DNA from: Lepidodermella squamata
Lineage: Eukaryota > Gastrotricha
Assembly (NCBI GenBank): GCA_047495785.1
Contig: JBLDXI010000002.1
Location: 868,001 to 932,000 of the forward strand
Direction of reading: 5' to 3'
Length of the DNA stretch: 64,000 nucleotides
Below are positions 53,372 to 62,848 of the stretch, piece after piece. Position numbers and translations under genes: made by a program. Each line of letters starts with the position of its first letter. Position 1 is the stretch's first letter. The notes below the pieces were generated by a model. That model did no database searches and was not told the origin of the DNA. It saw only the letters and a program-made list of their open reading frames with translations.

Positions 53372-54700
53372 ATGAATTATCGCGGTGTTTTCATTTTTTT
53401 GTGCAGCTCAGTTACCGTAGCTGTCATTCTATACGCCATCAATGACCAAGCGGGGGTGATACGTCTTACTGCAAGTTTTCTGCCGTTTCAACATGAACCT
53501 AACCGGGATTTGACGCCGAAAGTGATACTCCTTTGGACACCCTGGTTCGGCGATAGCAATTGGACTGAATTCTATCGCTACAACAACTTTTCCGATGAAA
53601 TATCATTCAACGGGCCTCGTTACGACCCGAAAAACTTGAACAACGACGGGCAGCTCAAATGCATTCTCAGCGTAGATCGGAGTTTGATCAACTCATCAGA
53701 TGCTGTCGTATTTCATGGTTGGAGAAACGATACAAATGTCAGCATGGTTCTACCCAGGCATTCGTGGCAGAAATGGATTTATTTCCTACTGGAAGCACCG
53801 GCTCGGCTTGATAGCAACTTTTCATACCCTGATTGGGTGGAATTTAACTGGACAATGTCCTATCTAAGACCAAACTCGGAAAATCACGTGTTCTTTCCGT
53901 ACGGCAATATTTTTCCGCGATTAGAGCCTATTCGTCCTGAGGAGACTCAAAAAGTTCGGCAGAAAATCGCGAAATTTGTCGATAATTTCTGGAAAAGACC
54001 AGTGGATGCGTTATGGATCGTCAGCAATTGCGACGCGCTGTCAGGTCGAGAGGATTATATACATCGATTGAAGATGTCGGGGATATCAGTGGAGATTGTC
54101 GGAAAATGTAGCGGGATAAACGAGACCCGGACACTGGAACGGTTTTTCGAACAATACCGTGGAAATATTCGACGATTTTTCTCAAGGTTTCGCTTCTACC
54201 TCGCGTTCGAAAACTCAATCTGCGACGATTACATCACTGAAAAGGCCTATACCGGTTACTATCAGAACTTGGAATTCGGATTGATTCCGATTGTTTACGG
54301 AGGAGCGAATTACAGTGAGTTTCTTCCGAATGGTTCCTATTTATCGGCCTTGGATAAAACCCCGGAGGAATTGTCTAAAATAATGAGAAGGTTAAAGTTG
54401 GAAAGGTCGCAGGGTCGCCTGTATCAATTCTACGAGTGGCAGTATACGCATGAACTCGAATATAGGACAGATCCGCATAACTTCAACTACTTAATTCGCG
54501 GATTTCCGCTTCTTTATGGCTGGTCGCGATTATGCGAACGGCTTTGGTCGGACCAAGGAAGCGAAGTTCAAGAAACTGTGGAGAATGTGCCAGCTGCCTT
54601 GGGAGATTGCAGAGGTCCTCCTGATTTTCTATACAACTGGACGAGCCGTCTTTCTTCTTTCAATCGAAGCAATAATTTCAACACATTTTTCTATCAGTAA
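53372..54700 (+). CDS. Alpha-1,3-fucosyltransferase (GT10), copy B
   Basis: This intronless copy of 442 residues lies inverted relative to copy A and is very similar to it. The differences include NDQAGVIRLTASFLPFQHEP near the anchor and a C-terminal extension of 20 residues (from WTSRLSSFNRS), because the stop used in copy A is changed to a Trp codon. The catalytic FYLAFENS...DYITEK segment and the flanking SNCDALSG are unchanged, so activity is expected. The downstream flank carries a remnant of the protease gene's 3' region, which shows that the whole convergent junction was copied. Confidence 0.9.
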   Translation: MNYRGVFIFLCSSVTVAVILYAINDQAGVIRLTASFLPFQHEPNRDLTPKVILLWTPWFGDSNWTEFYRYNNFSDEISFNGPRYDPKNLNNDGQLKCILSVDRSLINSSDAVVFHGWRNDTNVSMVLPRHSWQKWIYFLLEAPARLDSNFSYPDWVEFNWTMSYLRPNSENHVFFPYGNIFPRLEPIRPEETQKVRQKIAKFVDNFWKRPVDALWIVSNCDALSGREDYIHRLKMSGISVEIVGKCSGINETRTLERFFEQYRGNIRRFFSRFRFYLAFENSICDDYITEKAYTGYYQNLEFGLIPIVYGGANYSEFLPNGSYLSALDKTPEELSKIMRRLKLERSQGRLYQFYEWQYTHELEYRTDPHNFNYLIRGFPLLYGWSRLCERLWSDQGSEVQETVENVPAALGDCRGPPDFLYNWTSRLSSFNRSNNFNTFFYQ

Positions 54701-55440
54701 AACAAGGATTTATTCCGCAAGATGGTTTTTATCGTGCTCGAAAAGCTTAAATTATTCGAAATTCGTCATCCAACAATGTCACTACAAATTGCGATCGAGA
54801 AAGAACGAGAAACGGTTAACTGAGGCCAACTGGGGCATTTACGAAATTCTAGGCTTTTCACCATTTGATAGATCAAAAAGCATTAAGAAATGCCCACGTG
54901 TCGGCGTAAACGCTGGGAGTCAGCTCTCTCGTATATCCCGTTTAATGTCCATTGCAAATCTTGGCAACAGCTCGCCTCGTTGGTACCTTTTAGCCTGAAG
55001 GCATCTTTGCACTCGGATGGTTATGATTGACCCAGCAAAGAAGGGCCCAGTATTTTGATCCCCAACGATGGCATTGGTTAGATCCAGCCTCCTTATTTAT
55101 TACTACTACTTTGCGAAAACGGTAAAAATCCAATACTTGAATGTTTCTTTCATTCCAAACCAATAATTTCGGAATTACCTATTTGTTTGAGAAAAAATGA
55201 CCAGAATAAGCACAAGTAAGATTTGAGGTGGGCAATTGCTGCTCAGTCTTGATCTGATCAAAATATATGAAACCATAGTGAAACAGATATTTTTGTATCG
55301 TAGTTCAATTTTGATTTTGTCAGAAGGTTTCGAATAGTTTCGAAGGTTCGAAGGTTCGAAGGTTTGGTGGCCAGTTAACTTTCTTAACTAAGGTCTCTGA
55401 TGAGTCTCTTGGCCGAGATGAAACTTATACGTCAGACTAG
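54701..55440. other. Spacer with duplicated remnants
   Basis: The first 50 bp match the 3' region shared with 49400-49440. A short GAAGGTTC tandem repeat is at about 55325-55365. No gene is seen. Confidence 0.45.
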
Positions 55441-55765
55441 CCATAATGAATATCGCAATCACAGAAAAAAAACCTCGCTGAAATGGCTAGCAGGCCGTCA
55501 AATTTTTTAACCGGCCAGCGTGTTTCAACGTCACATCGAAACCAAAAAACGAAAAGCTTCATCCAACGAAAAGCATCTGGGAATAAATCGCTAATTTATT
55601 GCCGGTTGCAGTGCCATCAACTGACCATCAATCTCGTCGTAGCATTCGTCGGGCCTAATTTCAGCAGTCTTTCAATCTCGGCAAAAACTCTCTTGATCTC
55701 CGGGTCGTCGTAATAATTATCTGAAGTTGAATTGCCACTTTGGGTCGAAATCGGCACTCATTTCA
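55441..55765 (-). pseudogene. Type B two-TM protein, relic
   Basis: Segments match the coding strand of the gene at 57626-58180 in the same orientation. One is the region encoding the hairpin start (GWPVKKFDGLLA equivalent, 55480-55540); another is the acidic N-terminal region (DDPEI.RVFAEIERLLKLGP equivalent, about 55640-55720). The piece between them and the reading frame are broken. Confidence 0.7.
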
Positions 55766-56107
55766 ACACATTTGGTCACATCAGTTTTAAGCTTTACGCG
55801 CATTTGTCTACAAATTCATCCTCAAAATTTGACCCCAAATGACAGCGAAAAATAAAACGTTTGCTCAAAGAAGGGAGATGTCGGCTGTGCTAAAGTGACA
55901 TGCGAAAAGAAACGACAGCTGAACTTGCTTAGAGCGGTGTTGCTTAACGGCACCCTGGATCGTCAGCTATGGAAATTCATATAGCGCAACTACTGAAATG
56001 AAGGCGATCGCAGCCACGTTTCATAGATAATCTTCATTCATCACATCTTTATTGCTTTTACAAAATATTCTTTCTAATATCTTATCAGCCTTTTCTTAAG
56101 CCGGCAG
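55766..56107. repeat. Duplicated upstream region of short repeat gene
   Basis: Inverted match to about 27905-28205, upstream of the short paralogue at 27565. Shared pieces include GACCCCAAATGACAGCGAAAAA and AACGACAGCTGAACTTGC regions. The gene therefore moved together with its upstream region. Confidence 0.7.
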
Positions 56108-56406
56108 ATGATCTACAAGCTAATGATAGCAGCCTGCTTGGTTAGTCTCTGCAATCGATCAACATAATAACGGATAAAACAGTAATGATAAATGCTTTTT
56201 TGAAATAGGTAGCAGCCGTCATTTCGTATCCACTCACGGAGAGCATGAGGCGCGAGAGCCAATACCACGAAGCCAACTACCACGAAGCCCAAAGTGGCGG
56301 GGGCAATTACCAGGACGCTAAGCCACGGGGAAGCATTTCCTCAGCTAATACGAAAAATGCTATCAAGTCTGCAGTGACTCAGTTTGTCCAGCAAAACTTT
56401 GTTTAA
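56108..56406 (+). CDS. Secreted decapeptide-family protein, short copy 2
   Basis: Exon 1 is 56108-56140 (MIYKLMIAACL), the intron 56141-56208 and exon 2 56209-56406, giving 76 residues. The signal peptide is followed by VAAVISYPLTESMRRES, about three degenerate repeats (QYHEANYHEAQS, NYQDAKPRG) and the tail SANTKNAIKSAVTQFVQQNF. The tail matches that of the 27565 copy. It lies on the plus strand, about 28 kb from its relatives, with matching flanks on both sides. Intact, predicted secreted, function unknown. Confidence 0.75.
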
Positions 56407-56996
56407 TCGATCGATTTTACTATCTCAAGGATTGCAGGAAAACTCTTATTGCAATTGAAGGATTCAAGTAATTAATCGCTTCTTCAAACTATTACAATCG
56501 TTTTGCTGCGTGAATAAATATTAATGGAGCTACCGCAGCTAATTAACCAAGTGAATCGTGTTCAACTGCTTGCTTTCGGCGGAGGTTATAATTTGGAAAA
56601 TAAGCGATCCCCTGTTTTCCGAAGTACCTTAGCCAATCGCGGTTGAATGTTTGCCAGTTGCTACGAATGAAATGCCGAGGAAAAGACTTGCGGCGGGCAT
56701 GAGCTCCATCCCAGCTAAACCGGCGCTTGTTACCTGCCATCTAAGTTAGGCCTTCAGCTATCTAACGACAAAAAATAATCGAAAGACAACCGGGTGGTTA
56801 GGAAGCACCCAGGCGCCAAAAAATCACCCATTTAGAGTGCCTCATCCTATGTGGTCACCTTGTTTTTTGGCGGTATTGTTCAAGTATTGCGTATAAAAGT
56901 AGCATTTTTAGTTTATTACTTTAAAAACGCATTGACAATACAATAACATCTATCTTCTTGGCAAATGCATCGAAAGTAGGTTCAGAAATTCCAAGG
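56407..56996. other. Spacer
   Basis: The first 150 bp are the duplicated 3' flank of the short repeat gene (inverted match at 27400-27560). A 65-codon minus-strand frame at 56543-56740 (MAGNKRRFSWDGAHARRKSF...) looks basic but has no recognised relatives, so I do not call it a gene. Confidence 0.4.
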
Positions 56997-57377
56997 CTAC
57001 CCGCCTTTCCTATCGAGCGTATCAAGATTTAATTCTTCATCTATAGAATTCGACGGTGATGGCGATAAGTCGCTTTTGGCCTGTTTGCTTTGTGAGCCAA
57101 TCTTCTTCAGTAGTTGCTTTAGTTCATGTTTCATTCGCTCATCTTGCATGAGCAATTTCGGCTCGAGGAATTTCTTTTGATCAGACCCGACATTGCGGCC
57201 GTAATCGGGCGGGTATTGCGGGATCACTTGCCGAGGTTTCTCTTCATCGGGATAATCGAAATCTGGAAAGTGGCTGCGAAAGATCAGATGGCCAAATTGC
57301 CGGTTAATTATAAAAATAAAGGCCATAAAGGCCAAAAAGCCAGCGAGAAGTCGCAGCATCACCAGGTTGGAGCGCAT
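56997..57377 (-). CDS. Small single-pass membrane protein
   Basis: The 126-residue product has one membrane helix near the N-terminus (LVMLRLLAGFLAFMAFIFII, about 5-24). A Pro/Asp-rich segment FPDFDYPDEEKPRQVIPQYPPDYGRN follows, then a charged helical region (MQDERMKHELKQLLKKIG) and a Ser/Asp-rich tail. Probably a signal-anchor protein with most of the chain on one side of the membrane. Not recognised; it could be a small organelle-membrane assembly factor, but this is only a guess. The broken copy at 51660-51990 shows it belongs to the duplicated neighbourhood. It is the last gene of a minus-strand run with the A/B membrane genes. Confidence 0.65.
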   Translation of the reverse strand: MRSNLVMLRLLAGFLAFMAFIFIINRQFGHLIFRSHFPDFDYPDEEKPRQVIPQYPPDYGRNVGSDQKKFLEPKLLMQDERMKHELKQLLKKIGSQSKQAKSDLSPSPSNSIDEELNLDTLDRKGG

Positions 57378-57625
57378 TTTTCAAATTAATTGCAATTAAT
57401 TTTGAAACCGAACGCCGTAAAATTAAGGTGGCATTTTTCGAAACAAAATTTAATTATTTATCCTGAATAAATTCTTATGGTTACTTTTTGGTTAAAGTGT
57501 TATTGAGAGGAATTGTTTATCAATTTCAAGCAAAAATTCGTAAAATTCAATTTAATGCGAAATATTTTATTAAATTACTGGCTATGGTTAGATTTTTTCA
57601 CATTTTTTATTTATCATTTATTTTA

Positions 57626-58180
57626 TCATTTTGAAAACAGGGAAATAATGCCAGCGAAAAATAATGCTAGCGATATCGCGGCTCCACTAAAAATCATCCA
57701 TGCGAAGCAGTTGTTAAAAATGAGGCCTAATATCGCAATCACAGAAAAAAGCATCGCTGATATCGCAATGGCTAGCAGGCCGTCAAATTTTTTAACCGGC
57801 CAGCCGTGTTTCAACGTCACATCAATCCAACGCGTTGTAACCTCTAGCTTTGGCATTATTATTGGCGGAGGTGGTGGAGGCGGTGGTGGTGTGGGAGCAT
57901 CTGGGAAAATTTCTATTGGCTCCAAAATCAATAATTTATCGCCAGTTGCAGTGCCATTATCTGAATTATCATCGTCGTAGTCGGTAGCATTTGGCGGGCC
58001 TAATTTCAGCAGTCTCTCGACCTCGGCAAAAATTCTCTTGATCTCCGGGTCGTCGTAAAAATCTGAAGTTGAATTACTACTTTGAGTCGAATTCGACGAA
58101 TCTTCAGCCAAAATTGAACTGTTGCCGAGGCAAATTAGAAGGATGAAAGCTGACGTTACCACTGGATTCAGAAAATGCAT
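57626..58180 (-). CDS. Two-TM membrane protein B1
   Basis: The 184-residue product has a signal peptide (MHFLNPVVTSAFILLICLGNSSILA), an acidic, N-glycosylation-rich ectodomain, the motif LLILEPIEIF, a run of nine prolines, and TRWIDVTLKHGWPVKKFDG before two membrane helices (LLAIAISAMLFSVIAILGLIF and FAWMIFSGAAISLALFFAGII). Intronless. The start lies about 50 bp after the stop of gene A1. The gap has AATAAA overlapping the A1 stop and TTTCAG and TTTTAG acceptor-like sequences, as expected for a trans-spliced downstream operon gene. Paralogue B2 is at 60362-60874 and a relic is at 55441. Family not recognised. Confidence 0.7.
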   Translation of the reverse strand: MHFLNPVVTSAFILLICLGNSSILAEDSSNSTQSSNSTSDFYDDPEIKRIFAEVERLLKLGPPNATDYDDDNSDNGTATGDKLLILEPIEIFPDAPTPPPPPPPPPIIMPKLEVTTRWIDVTLKHGWPVKKFDGLLAIAISAMLFSVIAILGLIFNNCFAWMIFSGAAISLALFFAGIISLFSK

Positions 58181-58230
58181 TTTTTAAATATCTAAAATTA
58201 CGAAAAATAATTTATATTTCTGACTGAAAT

Positions 58231-60024
58231 TTATTGAGTTTGAAATGTTTCAGATATGCCAATGATGCCTATAATCGTGAAAACGCCCACTACGCAACCA
58301 GCAGCGATGATGAATGGGGTAGGTACCTGGAATAACAGTGAAATAAGAGCTATGGACGTAGTCGCGAGTATCATCAAAACAGCAGCAGTTATAAGAGCAG
58401 CTTGGCCGCCTGATTGTCTCGGTGTTGGTGTGAATTCGCGATATCGAATCAAGGCTGGTGCAAAATATATTTGTCATTTGATTAGTTGAAAAAATAGGGT
58501 GCCAACTTTCATACATATTGTATTCATTCAATTCAAGCTGAAAACATCAGGGAAATGCCATATAAATAGTTTTCGGTTTATGTAAAAGAAAAACGGGGTT
58601 CCGCAAGTGTAATCGATTTTTTCCGCATGAAAATTGTTATTGGGGAAGCGCAAGGGCCCAAATATCGAGCTTCGTAGAAACCTGTAACTCGAACTACCCT
58701 AAACCTAAGCTTAATCCTGAACCCTAACAAAACCCTCAACCTAACCCCTAACCCTAACCCCAATTCCTAATCACAGTTAAGCTAAAAACACGATTTTATA
58801 AAATAAATATGTATGAAAGTGCACTTCGAAAAAAACATGAAAAAAATTCAATTTTAAAATTTTAAAATGTATTTAAACTAAATAAAATTAATTTTATAAT
58901 TTAAAAAGCCGATCCGCCAACGAGTGACTCATGAGTATCGGAACGATCGGAGCGGAAAGGTTAAAAACCCTGGAGATATCCGATAATTTTTGTTGAGGTA
59001 TGTAAAATGCCGTGAAAATGCCACAATGTGTTCCATAAGTTGGGCAGCAGTGACACTTGTCTGAAAATGTGTCTATTTTTTTTTTAATTAAACCTATCGG
59101 GAGAATCTTCCACCATTGTAAAAAATTGTAAATTAACCGGAGAATACCCGGGAAGCCCTGGTTCGGTAATTTTTCGGTATTTCACCCGGTTGAACCCCCG
59201 AATTTCTCCGGATATTTTGAATCGTCCAATCTTATTATAGAGCCCTTTTCTGATCCTTCTTATATTTTCTGATCCCTTTTCCGTGTATTTTCTGCCATTG
59301 CGTGATTTGTGGGACATCATTTGCAGAAAAATTTAGGAAAAATTTAAAAAATCACCAGAATAGTAATCACTTGTTAATTGGATTGAAAAAGTTAGGAGAA
59401 ATCTGGCCCAACCAGGGGAAATACAGAAAATTACTGAGCCAGTGACCATCGGGGGTTTCCGGGTTTTCTCCGGTTAAATCGCGGATAAAAGATGGAATAT
59501 TCTCTCGGTAGGTTTAATTTAATAAAATTAGTTGAATTTCCTGCAAAAAATTGCCAAATTAAAAAAAAAGATGCGCAACTTCTGGGATACGCTGTAGCAA
59601 AAATTATTGCAAAAAATCTATAAAAAAATGTTTCGAAATAGAAAAAGGCTCGGCAACTTATAGGACACCCTGTTATACTTCAAATTTGATTTCGCGAGCC
59701 TCGGTAATGAAACTTACGTTCTTTTGGTGATGCTTCAATAAGTCGGTTTGGATCTACGAAGATTTCTTCGTCCGCGGGCGACGTCGTTGAAGTTGTAGGT
59801 GGCGTTGTAGTCACTTTGATTCTTATAGGATAAAGCGTGTAAATTAGACCCGTATCGGCATTTTCGGTCAAATTTTCCGCAGAATTCGAAATTGCTGTGC
59901 CATCAGCAACTTCTATTGCCGTAACATTGAGGCTTCCAAGCAACTCCGATAACTCGTCATTTTGCGCCACAATTATCGGCCAAAAAGTGATGAAAAATTG
60001 GAAGCAAAAGCTAAAAAATTTCAT
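58231..60024 (-). CDS. Two-TM membrane protein A1
   Basis: Exon 1 is 60024-59718 and exon 2 58454-58231, with a phase 1 intron of 1,263 bp, giving 176 residues. Signal peptide MKFFSFCFQFFITFWPIIVAQ; ectodomain with N-glycosylation sequons; motif LIYTLYPIRIKVTTT; Thr/Pro linker; then exon 2 with PTPRQSGGQAALITAAVLMILATT and a second helix IIAAGCVVGVFTIIGIIGI. The paralogue A2 has the same exon structure and intron phase. The Lxx-P-I motif followed by a Thr/Pro linker and a hairpin is shared in outline with the B proteins, so A and B are probably ancient duplicates. The intron holds telomere-like repeats and MITE debris. Function unknown. Confidence 0.7.
58690..58775. repeat. Interstitial telomere-like repeat in A1 intron
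   Basis: Degenerate CCCTAA repeats: ACCCTAAACC, then AACCCCTAACCCTAACCCC. This corresponds to TTAGGG on the other strand. Confidence 0.75.
59040..59680. mobile_element. MITE debris (CAGCGTGTCCCA family) in A1 intron
   Basis: At least two overlapping decayed copies. Interior signatures such as CCCGGGAAGCCCTGG and GGTTCGGTAATTTTT near 59145-59180, the reverse copy near 59430-59480, and an end TGGGATACGCTG-TA at 59583-59596. Another diverged end, TAGGACACCCTG-TTA, is near 59661. Confidence 0.6.
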
Positions 60025-60361
60025 TTTTCAAGATTCCTGAATCAGTCAACAAGGCGCTACTCGTTCAGAATAGGTATATTGTTTACAGCACTGACATTCA
60101 TGGCTATTTTTAGCAGCCTATACTGTCTTTTCACAGATCTCTTTTGTTTAATTATACCTTTTAAGGCACAATTTTATCGAGATGGTCATTTTTCTGAAAC
60201 ACGGACTGCGCGTCCATTCACATAATTATGCTATCAAATTTGGCTCAAAAGAGGCCACCTAATGTCGCTTATTTAGAACAATTGAGAATATTCAGTGAAA
60301 AAATTATAATTACAAAAATGCATTATTATTATTATTTAATTTTTTATTTTATATATAAATA

Positions 60362-60874
60362 TTAATAATTCGAAAAAAGTGAGATCATGCCCGCAATTAG
60401 TAGAGTTAGCGATATCACAGCTCCACTGCCAACCATCCAAATGAGGCACGAATTAAAAATGAGACCACTTACAGCAATAAACACAAAAATAACAACAGCA
60501 GCAATAACAGCTGATAGGCCGTTATAATTATTAACAGGCCAGCGGTGAATTGTATCTGGTTCGATCCATCGAGTCGTTGGAACAGTCGCCAATGTCGTTG
60601 TAGTCGCTGGCGGTCGTATCGGAGGCTCGGTGAATGGGTCGATGGGTTCCAGGATCAAAACTCTGCCAGTATCATCGACGTCGTCGTCTGGCTTTTCAGT
60701 GATGATATCGTATTGCGGCGGGCCAGCGCTGATGAGGTCTCGAATTTTCGCGAAAATTTCCGCAAATTCAGCATCTTCCGAATCGGTGTCAGTTTCGTTA
60801 AGCCGAGATGAATTGGCATTTTGGGCAAGAATAGGTAAAATCAGGACGCTAATAAATATTGCGATGTGAATCAT
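60362..60874 (-). CDS. Two-TM membrane protein B2
   Basis: The 170-residue paralogue of B1 has signal peptide MIHIAIFISVLILPILAQ, an acidic ectodomain with EIFAKIRDLISAGPP (compare VERLLKLGPP in B1), the motif RVLILEPIDPF, a Pro/Thr linker with TTRWIEPDTIHRWPVNNYNG, and two helices (LSAVIAAVVIFVFIAVSGLIF, CLIWMVGSGAVISLTLLIAGM). It starts 49 bp after the stop of A2. The gap contains TAATAAA and TTTCTTTCTAG, again fitting a downstream gene of a trans-spliced operon. An out-of-frame ATG lies 10 bases before the start. Function unknown. Confidence 0.7.
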   Translation of the reverse strand: MIHIAIFISVLILPILAQNANSSRLNETDTDSEDAEFAEIFAKIRDLISAGPPQYDIITEKPDDDVDDTGRVLILEPIDPFTEPPIRPPATTTTLATVPTTRWIEPDTIHRWPVNNYNGLSAVIAAVVIFVFIAVSGLIFNSCLIWMVGSGAVISLTLLIAGMISLFSNY

Positions 60875-60923
60875 GAATTTTCATTTATATATAATTCTAG
60901 AAAGAAATAACAAATTTTTATTA

Positions 60924-62449
60924 TCAAGTTCGAACAGCTTCGCTTATACTAATAACTGCTATAATAGTGAAAAGGCCTATAACGCCTCCGGCGACGGCTA
61001 TGAGAACGGTTGTTGCATATGGAAAGGCCAGAGTGAGAAATACGAGGACGATTGTTATAATTATCATTAGGATAGCTGAAGCAACTACAGCAGCTCGACC
61101 TCCGATTTGATGCGGCGCCGGCGTCATCTTTCGAACGAAGACCGAAGCTATCAAAAAAAATGAAAGTTTTTAAGAAATTAGTTATTGAACTAAAGCGTGT
61201 CCCATTCTACAATTTGGCACTGTGACAGGAAATTTATTCATTAATCTAAAAATAAATCTAAACCACGAGCAACTCCGTGACATTACCGAAAAAACTGAAA
61301 ACCCGGAAAAACCCGATGGTAATTACCGATATTTCACCCAGTGTGTGTGCGGGTTTTTTTTAACAATTAGAATGCTACAGCGTGTCCCATAATTTGTGCA
61401 AGCACTTTGTAATTTTGAATTTTCTTTTAGCCCCTGGAGGAATCTACCGTTGACGCACAAATTTACCGAAGAAATGAAAAAATTTACCGGAGTAAGCCCT
61501 GATAACCCCGATGGTATCTAGTTCGGTAATTTTCGGTTTTTACCTGGTTGGACCAAATTTCTTCGGATTTTTATAATCGCATTACCAAATGGCATACTTG
61601 CATTTCAGATTTTTTCCAAGATTTTTCTTACCATGGCTCGCCTCTCATTTCAGAGCTTTTGATCCTTCCATTTCCTGTGTTTGCGTTATGAATATTTTAG
61701 AATTTTAGAATTTCTGATTCCTTTTCCTTCTGGTTTTCGGATACTCTGTATAATAATTTCTTGAAAGTGAGCCAAGTTGAGAAAAATTCCTAATTCTTAA
61801 CAAATAAGCAATTATTGGAATTCTGCGCTACTGGAAGTTCGCAGTTAACACCTAAACCTATAACCCTAACCCTAACCATCAAACCTAAAAGTATGCCCAA
61901 TCGGCTCAAAATTCGATTGCGCATCCGAATCCGGGATCAAAATTTACCAAACATCCAACGTCTGATGGGTTTTTTGTGAACTCCCTTCAATTAGGGCTCC
62001 GTGAGTATCCTAACTCGCCGATTTTAAAATTCACCTGAATTCCGTTTCAAAAAATTAGGATGATGTTTCTAGTTTTTTTTGAGACAGGTAACTTTTTTCT
62101 GTTGAAACCTTCTGCTTTCTAAATTAGGGCCTCTTGCTACGTCGAAATTTGCCCGGTTGCGGAATCATTCAAGTAAAAACTCACGCCTGGTTGTAGTTGA
62201 TCCGATTGGCCTAACGATTGATGGATCTGCGAAAAACTCAATCAACGACATCTCTGTCGTAGATGTCGTCGTAATTGTCGTTAATCGAATAGGAAACAGC
62301 TGGAAAATATCTCCAGTATCATTTTTCTCCAATGAATCATCCTCCGTAAAATTTGCGACAATGACCAAGTTATCGCCTTGCTGCCCTTCCTGAGCATGAC
62401 TGATGACGATGATGTTCAAAATAAGTATGTCGACAACAAGTGCTTTCAT
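60924..62449 (-). CDS. Two-TM membrane protein A2
   Basis: Exon 1 is 62449-62185 and exon 2 61147-60924, with a phase 1 intron of 1,037 bp, giving 162 residues. Signal peptide MKALVVDILILNIIVISHAQ; short ectodomain with FPIRLTTITTT (compare YPIRIKVTTT in A1) and FFADPS (compare FVDPN). Exon 2 has PSVFVRKMTPAPHQIGGRAAVVASAILMIIIT and a second helix TVLIAVAGGVIGLFTIIAVISI. Exon junction and phase agree with A1, which supports both models. It is the first gene of the second A-B pair. Function unknown. Confidence 0.7.
61378..61748. mobile_element. TA-flanked MITE in A2 intron
   Basis: Starts CAGCGTGTCCCATAA after TA and ends GGATACTCTG before TA. Same family as in the helicase introns, more diverged at the right end. 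A truncated relative starts at about 61194. Confidence 0.65.
61850..61895. repeat. Interstitial telomere-like repeat in A2 intron
   Basis: CCTAAACCTATAACCCTAACCCTAACC-type sequence (TTAGGG class), at the position corresponding to the repeat in the A1 intron. Confidence 0.7.
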
Positions 62450-62848
62450 CTTACATAAAATTCCGTTTTAATAACCGCTGTAACACGTGCGCGGTTTTTA
62501 GGAGCGTGCGAATTTTTGTGACCCCCTGCTGTTAGGCGAGTATAAATACAATCTCGACCGCGCGCACATTAAGAGTTATGTTTTCATCTCACTGAACTGC
62601 CTTGTTATTTTTACATTTTATTAAGGTGTCAATTGTTTCTTTTGAACAACTACCGCAAATTTTTGAAAATATAGGTCACGCGACAATGAAGTCTAAAATT
62701 AGAAATTATGTCATGCGTATAACGATAAAAGCATAAGATTTCGAATTTTAATTATTATCAAATTTGAAATTTTGTATTTTAATTCAAATTAAATTTGAAC
62801 GATGAAAATTCGTCTACATAAAACCGGAAACGGTATCGACCTTATTAA
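62450..62848. other. Upstream region of A2
   Basis: No gene is seen. A GTATAAATAC box at about 62540 lies some 90 bp upstream of the A2 start and could be its TATA element; it reads almost the same on both strands, so it gives no direction. Confidence 0.35.

Noticed and set aside
56543-56740. 65-codon basic frame MAGNKRRFSWDG...
   Set aside because: Looks like a possible small organelle protein, but no family is recognised and there is no paralogue to test conservation.
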